From: Microbacterium pseudoresistens
GTDB lineage: Bacteria; Actinomycetota; Actinomycetes; Actinomycetales; Microbacteriaceae
Reading direction: 5' to 3'
Length of the DNA: 64,000 nucleotides
Assembly (NCBI RefSeq): GCF_013409745.1
Contig: NZ_JACCBH010000001.1
Span: forward strand, 1,922,001 to 1,986,000
Shown here: in pieces, positions 43,638-51,314 of the stretch
Numbering within the stretch: position 1 is the first letter of the stretch
Layout of the letters: every line of letters begins with the position of its first letter
Position numbers and translations under genes: made by a program
Notes under the pieces: generated by a model
Databases searched by the model: none
Told to the model about the DNA's origin: nothing
Seen by the model: the letters and a program-made list of their open reading frames with translations, nothing else

Positions 43638-44405
43638 TCAGAGCATCTTGCCGAGATCGCGCGCTTTGACGAGCAGTTTCGGCAAGAACTCCTCGTGTAA
43701 CCTTTCGAACGATGTCCGTGCCGCGAGCGCGCTGATGACGACGCAGGCGACCGTCTTCCCGCCGACGTCGACGACGGGAACCGCGACTGCCCGCAGCCCC
43801 AGTTCGATTTCTTCGTCGTTGATCGAGTAGCCGTCGCGGCGGATCTGTTGCACTCGGTCGCGTATCGCAGCGATGGTCGTCAGCGCGTTCGGTGTGCTCG
43901 ACTGCGGGCGTACGTCTCGAAGATAGTTCTGAAGGTCGTCGTCATCGAACGCCGCCAACAGTACCCGACCCGCGGAGGATGAGTACAGAGGAAGTCGTGA
44001 TCCGATACTGAAGCCCGTAGAGACGACATGAGTGGACTCCGCGCGCGCGATGAACAGCGCCGAGTTGCCATCGAGCACCACGAGCGAGCAGGACTCGTTG
44101 ATCTGATCGCGCAGGTCGGCGAGCAATGGCTGCGCGAGAAGCGGGAGCGGATTGGTGTTGGTGTATGACGTCGAAAGCCGCGTCATTCTCGGCGTCGGCC
44201 GGAAGAACTTGCCGTCGTAGCTCAGGTATCCGAGCCCCTCAAGCGTTCGCAAACAGCGACGTGCCGATGCCGGAGTGATGTCCGTGAGGGTCGCCGCCTC
44301 ACTGACGGTCAGCCGTGGGCGGTTACGGGAGAAGCACTCCATGATGGCGAGACCTTTGGCGAGTCCGCCCATGCTCTCCTCGCGCTGCATCGTTCTGCTG
44401 GGCAT
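43638..44405 (-). CDS. IclR-family transcriptional regulator
   Basis: A 255-residue IclR protein. The N-terminal winged helix-turn-helix reads LTVSEAATLTDITPASARRCLRTLEGLGYL. The C-terminal effector domain shows SSAGRVLLAAF and ELGLRAVAVPVVD. It resembles PcaR/PobR-type regulators of aromatic catabolism. Its position next to the hydroxycinnamate genes and upstream of an importer suggests it controls those. ATG 44405 has GGAGAGG upstream; in-frame ATGs follow at codons 6 and 12. Confidence 0.88.
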   Translation of the reverse strand: MPSRTMQREESMGGLAKGLAIMECFSRNRPRLTVSEAATLTDITPASARRCLRTLEGLGYLSYDGKFFRPTPRMTRLSTSYTNTNPLPLLAQPLLADLRDQINESCSLVVLDGNSALFIARAESTHVVSTGFSIGSRLPLYSSSAGRVLLAAFDDDDLQNYLRDVRPQSSTPNALTTIAAIRDRVQQIRRDGYSINDEEIELGLRAVAVPVVDVGGKTVACVVISALAARTSFERLHEEFLPKLLVKARDLGKML

Positions 44406-44567
44406 TCAGGTGCTGCCTCTCCACGACTGTTGATCCAGCCGCTGGCGTTCCGCGAGCGGGGAGCTCGGCGGGATATCTACCGACCTCTTCCCATTCTACC
44501 GAAAATGCTTCGCATCCATGCAGGTGATGTTCTCGGTCGGTTGACGCGGGCGAGCCTCTATCGGTTC

Positions 44568-45389
44568 TCAGGCTCGGGGACCGGCCTCCCAGGGTGTGAT
44601 CTTCTTGTGGACCCAGCCGAGCAGGCTCATGCCTCCGACGGAGACGCCGGCGAGGATGAGGACCGACGTGTACATCGCAGGCATGTCCAATGTCTGCGAT
44701 GCGTTCCAGATGTTGTGACCGAGACCGGCGGTCGACCCGAACAACTCAGCCACGATGACCCCGATGACTCCGCGCCCGATGGCGAGTCGGAGCCCGCCGA
44801 CGATCGAGGGAACGGAACTGGGCAGATACACCTTGAGCAGGGCCTTCCATCCTTTTGCGCCATAGACCTCGCCGGCCTCGACGTACAGTCGGTTCGTCGT
44901 GGTGACCCCGACCATCGTCCCCGTGATCACCGGGAAAATGCACTCCAGGAATATGATGATGAGCTTCGGCCACAAGCCGAGCCCGAGCAACACGATGAGA
45001 ACGGGCGCAATCGCGAGCATGGGGGTCGCATAAAGGGCGTTGAGCAGGGGGTTCGCCCACTTGCGTGCCGTGTCGTTCGCGCCAAGAGCTAACCCGAGGA
45101 GCACTCCGAGCACTGCCGCGCTGGTGAAACCGATCAGAAACTCCTGTCCGGAAGTCCAGATGTCGTTGAGCAGCGGCCCGTTGGTCGCGAACTGCTCGGC
45201 GACATACTGCGCCACCTTGAGCGGGGACGTAAAGATCAGCGGCGATGTGATGACGTAGTCGGCCAGCAACTGCCAGAGAACGACAAATGCCATGAGCAGG
45301 ACGATGATGCGAAACGCGTTCGATTCGTAAAAGCGTCGGCGATGCCGCCCCGACGTCGCAATCGTCTCGGTTGTCGTGGCTGTAGCCAC
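44568..45389 (-). CDS. ABC importer permease, NitT/TauT type (second importer)
   Basis: A 273-residue permease with about six membrane helices after a short charged N-terminus. The EAA loop reads EAGEVYGAKGWKALLKVYLPSSVPSI. The start is GTG 45389 with AGAGGAG upstream. It is the last gene of an ATPase-receptor-permease operon transcribed on the minus strand. The single permease gene implies a homodimer. Confidence 0.9.
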   Translation of the reverse strand: MATATTTETIATSGRHRRRFYESNAFRIIVLLMAFVVLWQLLADYVITSPLIFTSPLKVAQYVAEQFATNGPLLNDIWTSGQEFLIGFTSAAVLGVLLGLALGANDTARKWANPLLNALYATPMLAIAPVLIVLLGLGLWPKLIIIFLECIFPVITGTMVGVTTTNRLYVEAGEVYGAKGWKALLKVYLPSSVPSIVGGLRLAIGRGVIGVIVAELFGSTAGLGHNIWNASQTLDMPAMYTSVLILAGVSVGGMSLLGWVHKKITPWEAGPRA

Positions 45390-45487
45390 ATCGGGCTCCT
45401 CTGTTCACGGGCTTCAAAGAGTCGGAATCTGCGACCGCCACGGATCCGTCAAGGAGGCGCTCCGACAGGTTCCGCGGCTTCTAAGGT

Positions 45488-46642
45488 TCAGTCGAGGTCG
45501 AGCTCGGTCGGGGCGAGTGTCGTGTAGTCGGGCACCTCCGGCTTGCCGCTTGCAGCGAGCGCCTCGTTGAGGTAGCTCCAGTCGAATGCATCAGTGAGAT
45601 CAGCGGGAATATCGCTACCTTTGAGGATATTCCTCCAGGTCGAGACTCCGAGGTTGCCCTCGAGGGCCGACTGAGGTGCATAGCCATCGAAAGCGAGCCG
45701 ACCGTCACGGACGTAGTAGTCGTACATTGCCTTCGCCGTCTCTTCGGAGATCTTGCCTCCGCCGCTGGAGCTGACGGTGGTCTGCCAGTGGCTCACGACA
45801 GCGTCCTCATTCGCGGGATTGGCAAGCCATTCTCCTGCCTCGACCAGCCGCTTCAGGTATGCGACTACGGCGTCGCGATTTTCCTCTGCCCAGTCGGCAT
45901 TCACTACGGTCATGCCTGTGATGTAGCTGTCGACGTAGTCGACCATGTCTCCGACAACGTGATAGCCCTGAGCCTCCAATTCGGTCGCCTGAGGGGGCGC
46001 GAACGCGAGGCCCTTGATCTGACCCGCTTCGAGTGCGGCGACACCTGCGTTTCCGGTTCCGACCTGGGTTTGCTGAACCTGTCCGGTGAGCCCCGCCGCG
46101 CCGAGGACGACGTCCAGGGCATCCGTGCCGGCGGCCGTAGGGCCCAGGATCCCTACAGTCTGTCCGTCGAGTTCCTGGATGTCGGGGAGCTCCGGAATAG
46201 TGACGATCTGATAGACCGGCTTGATCGCGTCAACCGCGATCACGCGAAAGTCTTTGGCTCCCTGGGACCACGCGGGCAGGATCGATGAGATGCCCAGGCC
46301 GTTCGCCATTTCGGCGCTTTCGCCCTGCGACACCAGCACGGCCATCTGCCCGAAGTTCGAGAAGTCGAGCTGCTCCACCGTGACGGGGTCGTCTCCGGCG
46401 AATTGCGCGTCTTCCAGTGCGGAGAACGTGACGAGACCGAACGGGACGGGGTCGCCCGGATGTGGGATGAGCATTCTGAGCGTGGTCGGTTCAACCGCGG
46501 AGCCGACGGCGCCGGGATCCTCCTCGGCTGACGATGGCGCGGTTGAGGGGGCGCTGCACGCTGCGATGGACAATGTCGCGATGGTCATGCCTCCAACGGA
46601 GACCGTGCGCCGCAACCTTGCGGCGAGTGAGTTCTCTTTCAT
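45488..46642 (-). CDS. ABC importer substrate-binding lipoprotein, NitT/TauT type (second importer)
   Basis: A 384-residue secreted receptor with a signal peptide and lipobox (TLSIAAC). The mature part has NMT1/SsuA-like features: GNAGVAALEAGQIKGLAF and QTVGILGPTAAGTDALD. The start at 46642 overlaps the ATPase stop (ATGA). It is longer than the other two receptors in the window. Co-location with the hydroxycinnamate genes makes a phenolic acid a plausible ligand. Confidence 0.87.
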   Translation of the reverse strand: MKENSLAARLRRTVSVGGMTIATLSIAACSAPSTAPSSAEEDPGAVGSAVEPTTLRMLIPHPGDPVPFGLVTFSALEDAQFAGDDPVTVEQLDFSNFGQMAVLVSQGESAEMANGLGISSILPAWSQGAKDFRVIAVDAIKPVYQIVTIPELPDIQELDGQTVGILGPTAAGTDALDVVLGAAGLTGQVQQTQVGTGNAGVAALEAGQIKGLAFAPPQATELEAQGYHVVGDMVDYVDSYITGMTVVNADWAEENRDAVVAYLKRLVEAGEWLANPANEDAVVSHWQTTVSSSGGGKISEETAKAMYDYYVRDGRLAFDGYAPQSALEGNLGVSTWRNILKGSDIPADLTDAFDWSYLNEALAASGKPEVPDYTTLAPTELDLD

Positions 46643-47442
46643 GATTCTGACGACCTTTCGGTTAGCGATGTGTCGACCATTGCGGAGCGCACATCGTCGG
46701 CGATGAGCGTCCATACATGCTCGGTGTAGGCCTGAAACTCGGGACTCCGCTTGAATGACAGGTCTCGGTCACTGCGGTACCCCGGGACGGATACGACCTC
46801 TTTGACTCGGCCCGGGCTGGAACTGAGCACGATGACCTCGTCACTGAGATAGATCGCCTCCGAGATGTCGTGCGTGACGAAGACGACCGTGAGATCCGTC
46901 TCGTTCACGATCCTCGCGAGCTGGCCCTGCAGATACTCTCTGGTCTGCGCGTCGAGTGCGCCGAACGGCTCGTCCATCAGCAGCAGCGCCGGCTCGGAGA
47001 CGAGCGCACGACAGATGTTCACTCTCTGCCGCATCCCGCCGGACAGCTGATGGGGATAGGCACGCTCATATCCAGCGAGACCGACGAGCTTCAGAGCCTC
47101 TTTGGCTTTCTCAGATCGGAAGTTCTTCGAGAATCCGCGCATTTCGAGCGGGAAGGACACGGCACCTTCGATTGTCCGCCAGGGCCACAGGGCGTCTTGC
47201 TGGAAGACGTACGCAACGTCTTCACGGCCGAGCTCCGGCATTCGACCGTCGACCGTCACCGTGCCCTCGCTCTGACGGAGGAGGCCGGCGAGAATGCGCA
47301 GGAGCGTCGTCTTGCCGCAACCGCTCGCACCGATGAGCGAGACGAATCTCCCTCTCTGCACCGCGGCCGAGACGCGGTCGAGGGCCAAGTGACTTCGCTC
47401 GCTCGTCGCGAACGTGTGCGACAGATCCTTGATCCGGATCAT
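46639..47442 (-). CDS. ABC importer ATPase, NitT/TauT type (second importer)
   Basis: A 267-residue nucleotide-binding protein. Walker A is GASGCGKTT, the signature LSGGMRQRVNICRAL, Walker B LLLMDEPFGALD, and the switch His is in FVTHDISEA. It is first gene of the operon, here read ATPase-receptor-permease, an order different from the importers at 33.6 and 59.5 kb. Confidence 0.9.
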   Translation of the reverse strand: MIRIKDLSHTFATSERSHLALDRVSAAVQRGRFVSLIGASGCGKTTLLRILAGLLRQSEGTVTVDGRMPELGREDVAYVFQQDALWPWRTIEGAVSFPLEMRGFSKNFRSEKAKEALKLVGLAGYERAYPHQLSGGMRQRVNICRALVSEPALLLMDEPFGALDAQTREYLQGQLARIVNETDLTVVFVTHDISEAIYLSDEVIVLSSSPGRVKEVVSVPGYRSDRDLSFKRSPEFQAYTEHVWTLIADDVRSAMVDTSLTERSSES

Positions 47443-47563
47443 TGTTTCACCCGTCGAGCGACATCATGCCCGGTCGCGTCGAGTGCGGCCTCGTGCAGTG
47501 CGCAAGTCCCCACAAGAACTCCTTTGTGATCGTGGTTCGTATTCCATGATTGCGCGAGACGCC

Positions 47564-47595
47564 ATTTTTCGCAAGTACTTCGTAGATCGAAAAAT
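47564..47595. promoter_or_regulatory. 32-bp inverted repeat upstream of the second importer operon
   Basis: ATTTTTCG (47564-47571) and CGAAAAAT (47588-47595) are perfect 8-bp arms around 16 bp that contain the palindrome AAGTACTT (47573-47580). It lies 122-153 bp upstream of the ATPase start. It is a likely regulator site; a similar TTTTCGC element occurs in the 42.7-kb control region. Confidence 0.45.
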
Positions 47596-47649
47596 GCCCA
47601 GAGGGCGAGGCGTTCCTCCTAAGAGTTTCGACAACCTGTTTGACGGCGG

Positions 47650-47793
47650 ATGGCGGAAGTGATGGCGCGTAGAAATGAGGTCGTGCAGCGGGCGTTCACT
47701 CAGCTGGACATAGAGCATCGGACTGCGCTTGCGGGAGTGATTCCGGCCCTGGAGTCCTTCGTCGGCGCGCTGGGCGGGCGCCCGCGTCTCTGA
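47650..47793 (+). pseudogene. Possible MarR-family C-terminal remnant (47 codons)
   Basis: An open frame from ATG 47650 to TGA 47793 encodes a 47-residue peptide whose second half (RAFTQLDIEHRTALAGV, IPALESFVGAL) looks like the C-terminal dimerisation helix of MarR regulators. An in-frame stop at 47641 and the absence of any winged-helix sequence upstream suggest a decayed gene tail. The resemblance is by eye only; it could be a chance frame in GC-rich DNA. Confidence 0.3.
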
Positions 47794-47815
47794 CGGGAGG
47801 GGCGCACCCCAGGGG

Positions 47816-48523
47816 TCAGCGACCGGCGAGCGCGATCTCGGTCTGCTCGCGGAAGTACTCCCACCGACCGGGCCAGGGCCCGCGGAACTCGCGGAGATCG
47901 GCGAGCTCGTCGTCGGGGATGAGTCGCGGGGGCAGACCGGTCTGCAGCACTTCGAGGTTCGTGCGGGCGAGCTCCTCGAGGAGCAATGCGTTGACGGTCG
48001 CCTCCTGCAGGGTTTCGGCGACGGAGACGATGCCGTGGTTCTGCAGGTGGCAGAAGGTCTTGTCACCGAGGGCCTTCGCCAGGTTGGCGCCCTGTTCGGG
48101 GGTGGTCACGAGGTGCGCGTGGGGGTAGAGCCCGAAGTCGTGCTCGTCCACGTAGGATGCGGGAATGTGCAGCAGCGGCAGGATCGGTCGTTCCAGGACG
48201 CCGAGCACCGTCGTCGCATGCTGATGGGTGTGCACCACTGCTTGCACATCCGGCCGGGCCTTGTAGATCTCCGTGTGGATGAAGGTCTCTGCGACGGGGA
48301 TCCCCTCGCCCTCCTGCTTGCGTCCTTCAAGATCGACGGTAATGATCCGATCCGCTGTCAGCGTGCTCAGGCCGCGGACGGTCGGGGAATGCTTCGGCTT
48401 GATGACCACCTGGTCGCCGACCCGGATGCTGACGTGTCCCAGATAGTCGACGAGTCCGTGTACGTGGAGGATCCGGCCGGCCTCTGCGACCAGTTCCTTG
48501 GCTTCTGCGATGTTCGCTGACAT
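47816..48523 (-). CDS. Class II aldolase/adducin family protein (second copy)
   Basis: A 235-residue protein with the fold's Zn motifs: VVHTHQHATT, a later YPHAHLVT and LQNHGIVSV. GHVSIRVGDQVVIKP is the N-terminal hallmark. Decarboxylation of a dihydroxyphthalate-like acid or aldol cleavage are both possible. It follows the pca operon on the same strand but has its own promoter with the same operator 11-mer as the Rieske operon, so it belongs functionally to that regulon (inference). Only modest similarity to the copy at 21827-22561 is visible by eye. Confidence 0.8.
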   Translation of the reverse strand: MSANIAEAKELVAEAGRILHVHGLVDYLGHVSIRVGDQVVIKPKHSPTVRGLSTLTADRIITVDLEGRKQEGEGIPVAETFIHTEIYKARPDVQAVVHTHQHATTVLGVLERPILPLLHIPASYVDEHDFGLYPHAHLVTTPEQGANLAKALGDKTFCHLQNHGIVSVAETLQEATVNALLLEELARTNLEVLQTGLPPRLIPDDELADLREFRGPWPGRWEYFREQTEIALAGR

Positions 48524-48617
48524 GTGGTGTCCTCACGATCCTTCGGAGATCTTGCGGCTGGGTGGGAAGGCCAGAGTGGGAGCTGGCGACGCTGCTTTGC
48601 TCGGCCGCGTGGGTCTC

Positions 48618-48650
48618 TGCAGTCTACTGCAAATTGGACTAACCATCATA
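48618..48650 (-). promoter_or_regulatory. Promoter of the second aldolase gene with operator site G and a 14-bp palindrome
   Basis: Reading leftward: TATGAT (-10, 48650-48645) runs directly into TGGTTAGTCCA (48645-48635), the exact 11-mer of the Rieske promoter in the same position relative to the -10. No good -35 is seen. Just downstream lies TGCAGT-CT-ACTGCA (48618-48631), a perfect 6-bp-arm dyad that may bind another regulator. Confidence 0.68.
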
Positions 48651-48675
48651 AATAACATACAGATGTCCGATGGTG

Positions 48676-49311
48676 TCACCGAAGCGCGAGCCCGGTCAGC
48701 GCGGAGAGCGACTCCGTCGTGTTATCGCCGAACGCCTCCCGCACGGCAAAGCCGCGCGAGGTCACGTCGAATACGGCATGGTCGGTGTAGACCCGCGAGA
48801 CGCAGCCGATCCCCGTCAGCGGATAGGTGCACTCGGCGACCAGCTTGGACTGGCCAGACTTGGTGAGCAGATCGGTCATGACGTAGACGCTCTTCGCGCC
48901 GATCGCAAGATCCATCGCGCCGCCGACTGCCGGGATGGCACCAGGTGCGCCCGTCGACCAGTTCGCCAGATTGCCCGTCTGTGAGACCTGGAAAGCGCCC
49001 AGCACGCACACGTCGAGGTGCCCGCCGCGCATCATGGCGAACGAGTCGGCGTGGTGGAAATACGACGCTCCCGGGAGGGCGGTGACGGCTTGCTTGCCCG
49101 CGTTGATCAGATCCGGGTCGATGTGCGCCGGATCGGGGGCCTCGCCCATGCCGAGCAGGCCGTTCTCGGTGTGCAGGATGATCTCCTGATCCGTCGGCAA
49201 GAAGTCGGCCACGAGCGTCGGGGCTCCGATGCCGAGGTTCACATATGAGCCTTCCGGGATATCGGAGGCGATGCGGGCGGCGAGCTCGTCACGATCGAGT
49301 CGTGTGGTCAT
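48676..49311 (-). CDS. pcaJ: 3-Oxoadipate CoA-transferase subunit B
   Basis: A 211-residue beta subunit. The catalytic Glu lies in HTENGLLGMG, with an N-terminal PEGSYVNLGIGAPTLVAD and a GGAMDLAIGAKSVYVM segment. With PcaI it moves CoA from succinyl-CoA to 3-oxoadipate. The ATG at 49311 overlaps the pcaI stop (ATGA). It is the last gene of the pca operon; the thiolase gene pcaF is not in the window. Confidence 0.92.
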   Translation of the reverse strand: MTTRLDRDELAARIASDIPEGSYVNLGIGAPTLVADFLPTDQEIILHTENGLLGMGEAPDPAHIDPDLINAGKQAVTALPGASYFHHADSFAMMRGGHLDVCVLGAFQVSQTGNLANWSTGAPGAIPAVGGAMDLAIGAKSVYVMTDLLTKSGQSKLVAECTYPLTGIGCVSRVYTDHAVFDVTSRGFAVREAFGDNTTESLSALTGLALR

Positions 49312-50054
49312 GAACGCATCTCCTCTGAGGCCAGCGGTTGCCCTTCCAGATCCACGCCGCCGACGAAGGCGTCGTCCTCGAGCCAGAGTCGCGAACCGAC
49401 CGCGATGACGCGATCGACGAAGAGGCCCGGGGTAACGACGGACTCCGGGTCGAGGTCGCCGAGCGGCACGATCTCATCGACCTGTGCGATCGTCGTACTC
49501 GCTGCGGTGGCCATGACGGGGCCGAAGTTACGTGCCGTCCTGCGATAGATCAGGTTGCCCCAGCGGTCGGACTTGAAGGCCGAGATGAGCGCGACGTCGG
49601 CGTGGATCGGATACTCCAGCACGTAGTCGCGACCATCTATCGTTCGCTGCTCCTTGCCCTCCCCGAGCTGTGTGCCGACACCCGTGGGCGAGAAGAAGGC
49701 GCCGATTCCGGCGCCGGCGGCCCGGATGCGCTCAGCGAGGTTTCCCTGAGGAACCAGTTCGAGTTCGATCTGTCCGTCGCGATACAGTCCGTCGAAGATC
49801 CAGGAGTCGGTTTGACGGGGGAACGAGCAGATGATCCTGCGCACGCGCCCTGCGGCGAGAAGCGCCGCGAGACCGGTATCCCCGTTGCCCGCGTTGTTGC
49901 TCACGATGGTGAGATCGGCCGCGCCGTGGGCGATCAGAGCATCGATGAGCTCAACGGGCTGCCCGGCTCGGCCGAATCCGCCGATCAGGATGGTAGAGCC
50001 ATCGCGGATGTCGCCGAGGGCGGTTCGCGCGTCGGCGACGGACTTGTCGATCAT
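49308..50054 (-). CDS. pcaI: 3-Oxoadipate CoA-transferase subunit A
   Basis: A 248-residue alpha subunit. Signature segments are ILIGGFGRAGQPVELI, SNNAGNGDTG and FFSPTGVGTQLGEGKE. It pairs with the overlapping pcaJ product to activate 3-oxoadipate. The frame stays open upstream, but the family N-terminus begins at ATG 50054. A 64-bp gap separates it from pcaC, the only real spacing in the operon, so an internal promoter is possible. Confidence 0.92.
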   Translation of the reverse strand: MIDKSVADARTALGDIRDGSTILIGGFGRAGQPVELIDALIAHGAADLTIVSNNAGNGDTGLAALLAAGRVRRIICSFPRQTDSWIFDGLYRDGQIELELVPQGNLAERIRAAGAGIGAFFSPTGVGTQLGEGKEQRTIDGRDYVLEYPIHADVALISAFKSDRWGNLIYRRTARNFGPVMATAASTTIAQVDEIVPLGDLDPESVVTPGLFVDRVIAVGSRLWLEDDAFVGGVDLEGQPLASEEMRS

Positions 50055-50118
50055 ATCGCTCCGATCCCTCGATGGTTCGCTGTCTGAACAAGCGTTCGCT
50101 TCCTGAGCAACGCGGCGA

Positions 50119-50523
50119 TCACGCCTCATCCCCGTAGACCTGCTGGGCGACGCGGTACGCCGTGTTCGCGGCCGGCACGCCGGAGTACACGGCGCTCTGC
50201 AGGATGACCTCCTTGACCTCGGCGATCGTGAGCCCGTTGCGCAGTGCCGCTCGCAGGTGCATGGCGAGCTCCTCATGATGGCCGTGCGCGATGAGTGAGG
50301 CGAGCACTGCGACCGAACGCATCCGCCGATCGAGGCCCGGCCGCTGCCACACGTCCCCCCACGCCACCCGCGTGATGAAGTCCTGGAAGTCCGCCGTCAG
50401 CGGAGTGATGCCGTCGTTCGCGCGATCGACGTGTTCGTCGGAGAGCACCTCACGGCGAACACGCATGCCGTTCTCGCGGCGCTGGAGATCCGTGAGGTCG
50501 TCATCGGCGACTGGAGAGGTCAT
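50119..50523 (-). CDS. pcaC: 4-Carboxymuconolactone decarboxylase
   Basis: A 134-residue AhpD-like-fold decarboxylase. The typical sequence runs MRVRREVLSDEHVDRA, a WGDVWQRPGLDRRMRS core, and LRNGLTIAEVKEVILQSAVY with the conserved Glu, then AYRVAQQVY. It converts 4-carboxymuconolactone to 3-oxoadipate enol-lactone. Many actinobacteria fuse this to the enol-lactonase as PcaL; here the two are separate genes overlapping by ATGA. Confidence 0.93.
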   Translation of the reverse strand: MTSPVADDDLTDLQRRENGMRVRREVLSDEHVDRANDGITPLTADFQDFITRVAWGDVWQRPGLDRRMRSVAVLASLIAHGHHEELAMHLRAALRNGLTIAEVKEVILQSAVYSGVPAANTAYRVAQQVYGDEA

Positions 50524-51314
50524 GCGTCGTTCCTTCGGGTGGTGATCGAGTCGAAGAATCGCCGGAGCGCTTCCGCGACCGCATGCGGCCGTTCCGCGGG
50601 GGGAAGGTGCGCGGCCTCCGCGATGCGCTGCGATCTGCTGCCTTGGATCGCCGCCGTGATCTCCTCCGCCTTCGATTCCGGAGCGACCTGATCGTGCTCG
50701 CCCCACAGCACGAGCGTCGGTGCGGAGATCTCTGCCAGGCGTTCCCGCACGTCGTAATCCGCGAGAGCCTCACAGCAGAGGGCGTAGCTCTCGTCGTCGG
50801 CATCGCTGAGCGAGTGCAGCAGTCTTCCGCCGATGACCGGGCGTTTCTGGAGCGAATCCGGTGCGAACCAGCGCCCGGCCGATTGCGACAACAGGCTCGG
50901 CGTTCCCTGGGCGCGCACCTTCGCTGCGCGCTCATGCCACGGGGCCGGACCGCCGAGGAACGCGCCCGATGCCACGATGGCCGCTGCGGAGACAAACCGG
51001 GGGTGCGCGAGCAGCAGCTCCAGCCCCACCGCGCCACCGAGCGAGACGCCCGCGTAGAGGATGCTGCTGTCTCCTTCGCTGCCGGCCACGTCGGCGACCG
51101 CATCGGCGAGCTCTGTGACCGTGAAGGGCGCCGACGCTTTCGGCGAGACTCCATGGCCGGGCAGATCCCAGGCGCTGACACGATATCGCTGTGCGAGCAG
51201 GGGAACGACCTCTTCCCAGAGGATCGTCGAGGTGCCCAGCGAGGGGCCGAGGACGACCAGTGGCGCGCTCGACGGCCCGACCGGCGCGGTGAGGGCGATC
51301 CTCGGCACGGTCAT
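50520..51314 (-). CDS. pcaD: 3-Oxoadipate enol-lactonase
   Basis: A 264-residue alpha/beta hydrolase. The nucleophile elbow is GVSLGGAVG, the oxyanion segment GPSLGTSTILWEEV, and the C-terminal Asp/His region is WGEHDQVAPE and EAAHLPPAERP. It opens 3-oxoadipate enol-lactone to 3-oxoadipate. Both ends overlap its neighbours (ATGA). It lacks the C-terminal carboxymuconolactone decarboxylase domain found in the fused PcaL. Confidence 0.92.
   Translation of the reverse strand: MTVPRIALTAPVGPSSAPLVVLGPSLGTSTILWEEVVPLLAQRYRVSAWDLPGHGVSPKASAPFTVTELADAVADVAGSEGDSSILYAGVSLGGAVGLELLLAHPRFVSAAAIVASGAFLGGPAPWHERAAKVRAQGTPSLLSQSAGRWFAPDSLQKRPVIGGRLLHSLSDADDESYALCCEALADYDVRERLAEISAPTLVLWGEHDQVAPESKAEEITAAIQGSRSQRIAEAAHLPPAERPHAVAEALRRFFDSITTRRNDA

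Larger units (their letters stand above)
47443..47815. other. 373-bp spacer: long inverted repeat, small ORF remnant, no complete gene
   Basis: The largest gap in the window. It holds the promoter side of the second importer operon, a 32-bp inverted repeat (47564-47595), a 47-codon ORF resembling a MarR C-terminus (47650-47793) and a GCGGGC/GCCCGC palindrome near 47775-47786 just beyond the aldolase stop. No other supported feature was found. Confidence 0.6.

Noticed and set aside
47414..47662. An 82-codon plus-strand frame in the 47.4-47.8 kb gap
   Set aside because: Overlaps the ATPase start region and the inverted repeat, with no ribosome binding site and no recognisable motif.
47464..48066. 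A 200-codon minus-strand frame across the 47.4-47.8 kb gap and the aldolase gene
   Set aside because: Its larger part is out of frame over the class II aldolase, and the remainder shows no family signature.
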